Shown: piece by piece, positions 1-6,260 of the stretch | How positions within the stretch are numbered: the first letter of the stretch is position 1 | How the letters are laid out: each line of letters opens with the position of its first letter | NCBI GenBank assembly: GCA_910585015.1 | Contig: CAJUCT010000060.1 | Span: 1 to 15,553 of the forward strand | Source of the DNA: an uncultured Acetatifactor sp. | GTDB lineage: Bacteria; Bacillota; Clostridia; Lachnospirales; Lachnospiraceae | Direction of reading: 5' to 3' | DNA length: 15,553 nucleotides | Program-made: the position numbers and the translations under genes | The notes under the pieces: generated by a model | Told to the model about the DNA's origin: nothing | What the model saw: only the letters and a program-made list of their open reading frames with translations | Databases searched by the model: none

Positions 1-1
1 T

Positions 2-154
2 GCCTGTCAGGAAACAGCAAGGGGAGAACAGCAGATTTATAAAACCGCCCAATTTTGGGCAGAAAAACTCGGCACCGACAGGGTGCTGTCAGATAAATTC
101 GGAACCGGTTCGGAACCGGAGAAAGGGGTATGGAATGAAATTATCAAGATATGA
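2..154 (+). CDS. C-terminal end of an unidentified protein (partial, enters from the left)
   Basis: One frame is open from the window edge for 50 codons and stops at the TGA at 152-154. The visible tail has a short aromatic/charged part (QIYKTAQFWAEKLG) followed by a Gly/Ser/Glu-rich end. It overlaps the start of the next gene by 20 nt, in a different frame, as expected for coupled genes in a mobile-element operon. I do not recognise the family. A run of 50 codons is short enough to be open by chance, so this is tentative. Confidence 0.35.
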   Translation, partial: ACQETARGEQQIYKTAQFWAEKLGTDRVLSDKFGTGSEPEKGVWNEIIKI

Positions 155-398
155 GCAGGAGGTTGTCATCATTTTAAATGCCGATGAGGACGAGACAACG
201 GTTTACACAGCTAATCCGGTGTGGATACGAAAAATGGATAAACTGTGTAAAGAGCTTCCGGAAGTGATCCGCTTAAAGTCATGGACGGAAGTGAGCAAGA
301 CTTATGTTTTGCCCAAAAATCTTATTAGGATTGGGAAACCAAGAACATTGAGCGAAGCACAGCTTGAACATTTGCAGGAACTACAAAAGAAAATATAA
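135..398 (+). CDS. small conserved hypothetical protein of mobile elements (87 aa)
   Basis: An 87-residue soluble, charged protein with no signal peptide or membrane segment. The start is supported by AAGGGG at 123-128, six bases upstream. The pattern MKLSRYEQEVV followed by an acidic stretch, then TVYTANPVWIRKMDKL, resembles small unnamed proteins I recall from clostridial ICEs and prophages; no function is known to me. The C-terminus (residues 70-87) is predicted helical (SEAQLEHLQELQKK). It overlaps the preceding partial frame and is followed at once by a terminator-like hairpin, so it is probably the last gene of an operon that begins outside the window. Confidence 0.7.
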   Translation: MKLSRYEQEVVIILNADEDETTVYTANPVWIRKMDKLCKELPEVIRLKSWTEVSKTYVLPKNLIRIGKPRTLSEAQLEHLQELQKKI

Positions 399-424
399 AA
401 TCTCCTTAAATAAGAGGATTTTAT
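397..424 (+). terminator. probable intrinsic terminator after the small hypothetical gene
   Basis: AAAATC (397-402) pairs with GATTTT (417-422). The stem extends inward through a G-U pair, one mismatch and three further pairs, around an A/T-rich loop. It starts within the TAA stop of the preceding gene and ends in a short T-rich tail. The stem is AT-rich and weak, so this is a moderate call. It would separate the upstream operon from the tetR gene. Confidence 0.45.
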
Positions 425-536
425 TCTGAAATTATATTTAATTACCGATATAAATTTCATTGAGTAAATCGCTCTATAAATTTTTCGATGACTGTGCTAA
501 TGTTAAATTGTATTTTTTCGATGGAGGGAATACTGT

Positions 537-1157
537 ATGACAAGAAAAGAACAAAAAGAAGCCAGAAAAATACAAATTATTCAAGCTACGCTGGATTTAT
601 TTGTGGAGCGGGGATACTACGGAACCAAAACAAGCCAAATATCCAGACGGGCAGGGATCAGCGAAGGACTACTGTTTCATTATTTCCCTACAAAGGAAAT
701 GTTGTTAGAGGAATTGGTAAATATTGGTTTGGAAGGGATGCGCATGCCAATGCAGGTGAAAGCAAAAAATGGTTTGGATTTTTTTTATCAATTTACAAAA
801 ATGTTGTTTCTACAGATAGAAAAGAATCCTTTCATTGCAAAAATGTTTGTATTTATGGGGCATATTGTACGGAGTGAAGACGTACCAGAAAAACTTCGTA
901 AGCTGGCAGTTTCCGTAGATACGATTGCATTTTGCCAAAACTGGGTGAGAGCAGGACAGAAAGACGGAAGCATTCGCAAAGGAGATGCCATGTCGCTGTC
1001 AAATATGTATTGGTGTGCGGTACATGGAATTATGGAACAGTATACTTTGAATCCGGATATTCCATTGCCGGAACCGGAGTGGGTGGTGGGTATGCTGCAA
1101 AATGGTAAAGAACAATTTAGTTTAAATAGTTTATTTATGGAGGAAAACAATGAGTGA
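537..1157 (+). CDS. TetR/AcrR family transcriptional regulator
   Basis: A 206-residue protein with the classic TetR layout: an N-terminal three-helix DNA-binding domain at about residues 8-55 (AQISRRAGISEGLLFHYF-type recognition region near 30-50, followed by PTKEMLLEELV) and a larger helical C-terminal ligand-binding and dimerisation domain. Size is typical for the family. GGAGGG at 523-528, eight bases upstream, fixes the start. It overlaps the following FAD oxidoreductase gene by 8 nt (ATGAGTGA), so the two are co-transcribed and translationally coupled. By analogy with other TetR-enzyme pairs it probably represses its own operon and responds to a substrate or product of the enzyme. The ligand cannot be read from sequence. 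Confidence 0.9.
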   Translation: MTRKEQKEARKIQIIQATLDLFVERGYYGTKTSQISRRAGISEGLLFHYFPTKEMLLEELVNIGLEGMRMPMQVKAKNGLDFFYQFTKMLFLQIEKNPFIAKMFVFMGHIVRSEDVPEKLRKLAVSVDTIAFCQNWVRAGQKDGSIRKGDAMSLSNMYWCAVHGIMEQYTLNPDIPLPEPEWVVGMLQNGKEQFSLNSLFMEENNE

Positions 1158-2652
1158 AAACAAAAAGAGAATTGTAATTGTAGGTGGCGGCATTGCTGGA
1201 TTGTCAGCAGGAATTTATGGAAAACTTGCAGGTTATGACGTGGATATTTATGAAAAAAATCAGGTTGCCGGCGGGGAATGCATGGGGTGGAACCGGAAAG
1301 GATGCCATATTGACAATTGCATTCATTGGCTTACCGGAACGAAAAAGGGGACAGCGCTCCGCAAAGTATGGGAAACAGTCGGAGCATTAGATGAACATAC
1401 GGAATTTGCGGATTGTGACAGTTTTTATACAAGCATCAAAGGGGATTCGCAGGTAACATTATGGAAGGATTTGGAAAGGACGAAGTCGGAATTGCTCAAA
1501 TTGTCCCCTGACGATGCGATGGAAATAGAAAAATTTATAGAGTATGTGAAATATGCGGCGGAATGTGAAATACCAGCCGAAAAACCTATGGATGCTATGG
1601 GAATCATGGATTATATCCATATGGGCGTTTCAATGGCGGATATGCCAAAGGTGATGAAGGAATACGGCTCCATTGATTTGGAGGAACTGTCCAAGAGGTT
1701 TAAACACCCTGCTTTAAAACAACTATTTACAGATTATTTGCCAAAAGAATATGTTGCAAGTTCATTTCTTGTTTCTTATGCCAGTATTACATCTGGTAAT
1801 GGCGAGATTCCAATGGGCGGTTCTCTGGCAATGGTAAAACGTATGGTGAATCGGTTTTTACGGTTGGGTGGAAATTTGCACTGCAATGCGCCGGTTGTAC
1901 GGATTCTTATAGAGAATAAAAAAGCAATAGGAATCGAAATGGAAGATAAAGAAAAGGTGTTAGCGGATTATATTATTTCATCAGTAGATACCATGGAGAT
2001 GTTCGATAGGTTAATCGGGAAAAAGTATATGGATGCAAAATGGCAGTCCTGTTATGCTGATAATGAAAAATATCCTCTTTTTAGCGCTGTTCAGGCAGCA
2101 TTCGTGGCAGACAAGACAGCGTATGACAGAAAAGGTACTATTTTCTTTGACTGTAGTCCTTTTGAAACAGGAGGAAGGAAAGTGGAGAGGATTTCGGTGA
2201 AAAGTTATGAATATGAACCGGAATTTGCTCCAACAGGGAAAATAGTGATTCAAGTAAATGTTCCGCAATTTGATAAGGAGTACTTATACTGGAAGGGGCT
2301 GACAAAGGAGGAATATGAGAGCCGGAAAAAGGAAGCGGTAAAGGCAATAGAAGAACGATTGCAGATGCAGTTCCCCAGTCTTTTGGGGCATATGGAGTTC
2401 CTTGATTTCTGGACACCGATTACTTATGAACGGTATTGCAACGCATATCACGGAGCATATATGGGATTCATTACAAGAAAAGGTGTAAAGTCCTTCCGCG
2501 TGAAAGGGCTATTAAAGGGGGTACAAAACCTGTATATTGCCAGTCAGTGGATTATGGCACCGGGAGGACTTCCAGTGGCAGTAACGGCAGGGAAATTCGC
2601 TGTGTGGCGGATTGCCCGAAAAGATAAAAGAATTATAGATTATAATAATTAA
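1150..2652 (+). CDS. FAD/NAD(P)-dependent oxidoreductase, phytoene desaturase (CrtI)-like
   Basis: A 500-residue flavoprotein. Residues about 8-36 form a Rossmann ADP-binding fold (VIVGGGIAGLSAGIYGKLAG ending at the acidic DIYEK), followed by a GGECMGW motif that resembles the FAD-contacting GG region of CrtI and retinol-saturase-like enzymes. The C-terminus (about 455-490: NLYIASQWIMAPGGLPVAV then AGKFAVWRIA) matches the FAD-closing motif of this superfamily. Length is typical. GGAGG at 1139-1143 sets the start. The gene is coupled to the TetR gene upstream. Most members reduce or desaturate hydrophobic polyenes, retinoid- or steroid-like substrates; no carotenoid genes are nearby, so a xenobiotic or lipid substrate is as likely as carotenoids. 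Substrate unknown. Confidence 0.85.
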   Translation: MSENKKRIVIVGGGIAGLSAGIYGKLAGYDVDIYEKNQVAGGECMGWNRKGCHIDNCIHWLTGTKKGTALRKVWETVGALDEHTEFADCDSFYTSIKGDSQVTLWKDLERTKSELLKLSPDDAMEIEKFIEYVKYAAECEIPAEKPMDAMGIMDYIHMGVSMADMPKVMKEYGSIDLEELSKRFKHPALKQLFTDYLPKEYVASSFLVSYASITSGNGEIPMGGSLAMVKRMVNRFLRLGGNLHCNAPVVRILIENKKAIGIEMEDKEKVLADYIISSVDTMEMFDRLIGKKYMDAKWQSCYADNEKYPLFSAVQAAFVADKTAYDRKGTIFFDCSPFETGGRKVERISVKSYEYEPEFAPTGKIVIQVNVPQFDKEYLYWKGLTKEEYESRKKEAVKAIEERLQMQFPSLLGHMEFLDFWTPITYERYCNAYHGAYMGFITRKGVKSFRVKGLLKGVQNLYIASQWIMAPGGLPVAVTAGKFAVWRIARKDKRIIDYNN

Positions 2653-2790
2653 ATTAAGAATTAAGGTGGGAAAGCGTTTGCTGGAAGAAAACCAATGAAT
2701 GCTTTTTTGCATCTAGCGCCACACTATCGTTCACCACCCGCCCTGATTTCCTTTTAGATGAAGTTAATTTCAGGGATGGAGGTCAGGACA

Positions 2791-2907
2791 ATGACAGATA
2801 AGGAAGATAAGACAGTGCGGCAGTTTGTACTGTTCTGTCGCACAGCTTTGATGTATGAAAAGATTTTTGATACATACCACGCTAATGCTGGAAAAGAGCG
2901 GATTTAA
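2791..2907 (+). CDS. 38-codon frame with strong ribosome binding site, probably the detached 5' end of the following gene
   Basis: GGAGG at 2778-2782 lies eight bases before ATG 2791, a near-ideal start, but the frame stops after 38 codons at 2905-2907. The peptide (MTDKEDKTVRQFVLFCRTAL and on) looks like the N-terminus of a folded helical protein. It overlaps, one frame away, the region where the following ATPase frame opens without any ribosome binding site. A single extra base near 2855-2885 would explain this: the original gene would run from 2791 into the frame that continues as MLEKSGFKAFDVRKMPYKKA. It could also be a genuine small upstream gene. Confidence 0.4.
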   Translation: MTDKEDKTVRQFVLFCRTALMYEKIFDTYHANAGKERI

Positions 2908-3670
2908 GGCTTTTGATGTGCGAAAAATGCCATACAAAAAAGCAGAAAAAATCTTATTCTTGGGGGTGGAGCGTGTTGTCGGCTGTCTTTGCCAGCGTGC
3001 GGCAGAGGAAATGGAGAGGGAGCGTGAAAAACATAGGGCGGAGGATGAACTTCTGCATATCCGTCAGATAAAAAGTGCAGGATTGCAGGACAGCACTTTC
3101 TTTGATTACACGTTTGCAAATTGTGATGAAATGCACCCTTGCGTCCAATATGCACGCCGCTATGTGGGGCATTTTGCAGAATTTCAGAAAAACGGGCAGG
3201 GGTTATTGTTCTGGGGCAACGTGGGAACGGGCAAGACATTCCTTGCCGGCTGTATTGCCAATGCGTTCATGGAAAAGAATATCCCTGTGCTGATGACAAG
3301 TTTCCCGAAACTGTTAAATGCGCTCGGAGGACTGTACAGCGGAGAAAAGAATGAATACCTGAAAAGCCTGAACCAGTACAGGCTTCTTATCATTGACGAT
3401 TTAGGCGTGGAACGTGACACTCCCTATGTGCTGGAAACAGTTTATCTTGTGATTGATGAACGCTACAAAAGCGGGAAATCGTTTATCATTACAATAAACC
3501 TGTCACTGGAAGAACTACGCAATCCGGCAGATTTGGAACATGGGCGCATCTATGACCGTATCATGGAGAGATGTGTTCCGGTTGCTTTTTCAGGGAAGAA
3601 TTACCGGATAGGCAGGGGTAGGGCAAATATGGAGAATGCTTCAGGCATTTTAAAGCATGAAACAGTGTGA
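2855..3670 (+). CDS. DnaC/IstB-like ATP-binding protein (helicase-loader type AAA+ ATPase)
   Basis: A 271-residue frame. Residues about 115-130 hold a Walker A (GNVGTGKT, Lys127) and residues 176-184 a Walker B (LLIIDDLGV, Asp181-Asp182), followed by ERDTPYVLETVY and an IDERY..GKSFIITINL sensor-like segment. This order is typical of the DnaC/IstB family that loads replicative helicase or assists transposition, common on ICEs and phages. The ATPase proper begins near residue 55; residues 1-50 (SGFKAFDVRKMPYKKAEKIL) look like the end of a different module. No ribosome binding site precedes ATG 2855, whereas a strong one precedes the out-of-frame ATG 2791, so the N-terminus is doubtful: frameshift or fusion of two genes. 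The ATPase core appears intact. Confidence 0.75.
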   Translation: MKRFLIHTTLMLEKSGFKAFDVRKMPYKKAEKILFLGVERVVGCLCQRAAEEMEREREKHRAEDELLHIRQIKSAGLQDSTFFDYTFANCDEMHPCVQYARRYVGHFAEFQKNGQGLLFWGNVGTGKTFLAGCIANAFMEKNIPVLMTSFPKLLNALGGLYSGEKNEYLKSLNQYRLLIIDDLGVERDTPYVLETVYLVIDERYKSGKSFIITINLSLEELRNPADLEHGRIYDRIMERCVPVAFSGKNYRIGRGRANMENASGILKHETV

Positions 3671-3742
3671 AATGTTGTACGGTTCTTGAATTTGCAATGA
3701 AAAAATGATAGTATAAAACCACAAAAAAGAAAGGAATAACAC

Positions 3743-4294
3743 ATGGCAAATATATATGACGGGGCGTTCCGTACAATCTTAAATGACTGCCGGAAACTGA
3801 TTATCCCTGTAATCAACGAGATTTTCGGGGAAACATATACAGGGGACGAAGAAATCCGTTTTTTCCCAAATGAACATTTTTTCAGACCAGCAGGATGAAG
3901 TGGACAAGGAACGGATTACGGATACGAATTTTACGGTTTTCGGGAAGATACCGAAGAAATATCATGTTGAGTGTGAAAGCAGCCTGCCGGACGGAAGAAT
4001 CACCATAAGGCTTTTTGAGTATGATGCGCAGATAGCGCTTGATGAGGGCGAGGTTACGGAGGAAACATTGACTGTGACATTTCCCAATACGCGGTTCTGT
4101 ATCTTCGGACATACAAAAAGACACAGGACAAAATGAAATATGTTATCATTACGCCGGGTGGGACGGTGCAGTATGACATACCGATTATGAAAGTACAGAA
4201 ATATTCACTTGACGATATTTTTGAAAAACGTCTGCTGATGCTGATTCCGTTTTACATTTTTTCACATGAGAACAGCTTTCTGTTCCCTTATTAG
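3743..4294 (+). pseudogene. Rpn-like PD-(D/E)XK nuclease/putative transposase family relic, two frameshifts and C-terminal truncation
   Basis: Three consecutive frames give one continuous protein. Frame A from ATG 3743 reads MANIYDGAFRTILNDCRKLI up to FPNEHF. At the six-T run 3877-3882 an extra base moves the sense into frame B (SDQQDEVDKERITDTNF, YHVECES, FEYDAQIALDEGEVTEE). At about 4090 a missing base returns it to frame A (AVLYLRTYKKTQDKMKY, KVQKYSLDDIFEKRLLMLIP), ending at TAG 4292-4294. The ITD and VECES blocks fit the D...ExK/Q core of recombination-promoting nuclease/transposase-like proteins. The rejoined product of about 183 residues is shorter than the full-length relatives I recall (about 300). 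AAAGGAA precedes the start. Family assignment is from remembered motifs. Confidence 0.7.
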
Positions 4295-4504
4295 GGTACA
4301 TAATGTCCTGTGGGAAGATATAACACAAGGGAAACTTTAAGAGAAAGTTCACCTGTGATAAACTTAGTGCTTTCAAGGGTTAGCGGAGATTTTGATAATA
4401 AAGTATAACAGCTAATGCTTCTCTTAAAAATCATCAAATCACAATCGGGATTTATCGGGAAGCAAATAAAGCGGAAAATAAGTGTTTAGGAGAATATTGT
4501 AAAT

Positions 4505-5983
4505 ATGAAAAATTTACTTAAAAATACATACTTTGCAGTTTTTATAATATTAAGTTTTCTAATTTATGTAATGTCCAACGGAGAATGGTGTGTTCCGATT
4601 TTTGCGTGGATTTATCCAATTTTGTTTCTGTGTATGATTTATCTCAATCATACCCGAAAAGTATATCTTATAATTAGTTCTATATATGCTATTGGATTTG
4701 TTGTCCAGTTTGGAAGAGCCATTGGAATGGATATAAAGATATGTATAATGGTAGCAGTTTTGTTATCTTTTCTGAAAGTTTTACCGTATATTTACTGGTC
4801 AAAATCAAAAATGAGGTTTCAAGATACTATTATTTTTGCAAGTATCATGGTGTCAATAGAGTATATTATCTATCTGATATATCCCATATTGGGAGGGTTG
4901 TCTGACGCTTATACACAATACCAAAATCCATATCTGCTACAAATAGTAACGGTAACAGGAATTTACGGAATTACTTTTTTAATGTATTGGACGGCGGCAA
5001 TGGCTATATGGATTTGGAACAATAAAAGCAAAAAAGAATACATCAGAAAATACATAATCGCATATGGTTCTGTAATTGGCTTGGTATTTGTCTATGGAGT
5101 TATTATGTTTCATTTTGCAGGAAATTCAGATAAAAGTGTTAGAATTGCTGGAGTAACCGTTCCGATTTCAGAACTGTTAAATTATGATGAAGATGTATAT
5201 TCTACATTTTATACCAATACATTTACCGATGAAAATATTACAAATGCAAGGAGTAAACTATCATCAGTAGCGGATGAGCTTTTCCTAAAAACCGAGTTGG
5301 AAGCACAAGCAGGTGCAAAGATTGTTTTTTGGTCGGAACTGAATGGAGCGGTTCTAAAACAAGATGAAAATATGCTGCTGCAACGAGCGTCGGATATGGC
5401 AAAACAGGAAGAAATATATTTGATTGTTTCGTTACTGGTGAAAACGCCTTATGTGGACTTAAAGGAAAATAAAACGGTAGCATTTAATCCACAAGGAGAA
5501 CTAATATCGGAATATTTTAAGTATGGACGTTCAATCGGAGAACTGTGCCAAAAAGGAGATGGAGTACTAAAAAGTTTCGATACAGAATATGGGAGAGTTG
5601 CACCGTTTATATGTTCTGATATGGCTTTCGTGTCAAAAATACGGCAGGCAGGTAAAGATAATGTAGATATATTGATTGTTCCGGCTTCGGACTGGAAAGA
5701 AATGACATTATTAGCTTCAAAGACGGCGATTGTGCGAGGGGTTGAAAATGGAAGTAATATAATCAGACATACAAATAAGGGAATGTCGATTGTTTCAGAT
5801 TTTAAAGGTAGTGTGCTGGCACAGACCGATTACTTTCAGTCTGATACAAAGACATTATCAGCACAGGTTACTATGAAAGGACGCTTTACCCTTTATTCGT
5901 ATATTGGAAATCTATTTGTTTATCTGTGTAGCATATATTTGTTAGGTAGTGTCATAATTCCTAAAATTAAGCGATTATTATGA
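4505..5983 (+). CDS. apolipoprotein N-acyltransferase (Lnt)-like membrane enzyme of the nitrilase superfamily
   Basis: A 492-residue protein. About seven hydrophobic helices lie in residues 8-205, an extracytoplasmic nitrilase-type domain spans about 213-455, and a final helix lies near 465-487; this is the E. coli Lnt architecture (512 aa). The catalytic Glu-Lys-Cys triad of the superfamily is present in order: Glu278 in FWSELNG, Lys339 in SEYFKYG, Cys370 in APFICSDMAF. Lnt transfers an acyl chain from phospholipid to the N-terminal Cys of lipoproteins. AGGAG at 4488-4492 is 12 bases upstream, slightly long. The gene is much more AT-rich than the block that follows, so it was probably acquired separately. 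It stands alone between a broken gene and the conjugation block. It could instead be another membrane-anchored nitrilase with a different acyl acceptor. Confidence 0.75.
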   Translation: MKNLLKNTYFAVFIILSFLIYVMSNGEWCVPIFAWIYPILFLCMIYLNHTRKVYLIISSIYAIGFVVQFGRAIGMDIKICIMVAVLLSFLKVLPYIYWSKSKMRFQDTIIFASIMVSIEYIIYLIYPILGGLSDAYTQYQNPYLLQIVTVTGIYGITFLMYWTAAMAIWIWNNKSKKEYIRKYIIAYGSVIGLVFVYGVIMFHFAGNSDKSVRIAGVTVPISELLNYDEDVYSTFYTNTFTDENITNARSKLSSVADELFLKTELEAQAGAKIVFWSELNGAVLKQDENMLLQRASDMAKQEEIYLIVSLLVKTPYVDLKENKTVAFNPQGELISEYFKYGRSIGELCQKGDGVLKSFDTEYGRVAPFICSDMAFVSKIRQAGKDNVDILIVPASDWKEMTLLASKTAIVRGVENGSNIIRHTNKGMSIVSDFKGSVLAQTDYFQSDTKTLSAQVTMKGRFTLYSYIGNLFVYLCSIYLLGSVIIPKIKRLL

Positions 5984-6134
5984 GATTTTGTTAAAATTCA
6001 TAGAACAAAAAATGCTATACCAATTTAAGGAACAATTAAAATCCTTATAAAAAATTCATAAAAGATTTGTTGCAACGGTGTACAAAGGGAACATAATAAA
6101 AAACTTAATAATGGACTGCCAATCTTACACAAAG

Positions 6135-6167
6135 TACCGCCCAAACGAGACTACGGGCGGTATTTTT
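6135..6167 (+). terminator. intrinsic terminator
   Basis: TACCGCCC (6135-6142) pairs perfectly with GGGCGGTA (6155-6162) around a 12-nt loop and is followed by a run of five T. It lies about 150 bases after the Lnt-like gene, near the point where base composition changes from AT-rich to GC-rich. It could end transcription from the left flank, or be the first hairpin of a leader for the parB operon. The 5984-6134 stretch before it is AT-rich and holds nothing I can identify. Confidence 0.75.
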
Positions 6168-6182
6168 GTATCTTGGCGGAGA

Positions 6183-6233
6183 AAGGAGGAACTTCCCACG
6201 GGGGCTTGACTGAAAAGTTGAGCCCCTTTTTTT
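6183..6233 (+). promoter_or_regulatory. leader with orphan Shine-Dalgarno and terminator/attenuator hairpin upstream of parB
   Basis: AAAGGAGG at 6183-6189 has no ATG, GTG or TTG at a usable distance. It is followed by GGGGCT (6201-6206) pairing with AGCCCC (6221-6226), extended by two G-U pairs and three Watson-Crick pairs to close a GAAA tetraloop (6212-6215), then seven T (6227-6233). This has the form of a strong intrinsic terminator placed only 27 bases before the parB start, so it must either be read through or be regulated. The mechanism is inference. Confidence 0.6.
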
Positions 6234-6260
6234 ACGCCCAAAAACAGGAGGTAAATGCTT

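Noticed and set aside
488..877. 129-codon frame overlapping tetR in another phase
   Set aside because: Shadow of the TetR gene, with no domain and no good start signal; the TetR frame has GGAGGG and a full helix-turn-helix.
3670..3742. Sigma-70 promoter before the nuclease-like relic (TTGAAT ... TATAAA)
   Set aside because: The two hexamers are 20 nt apart and alternatives are 14-15 nt; none has acceptable spacing.
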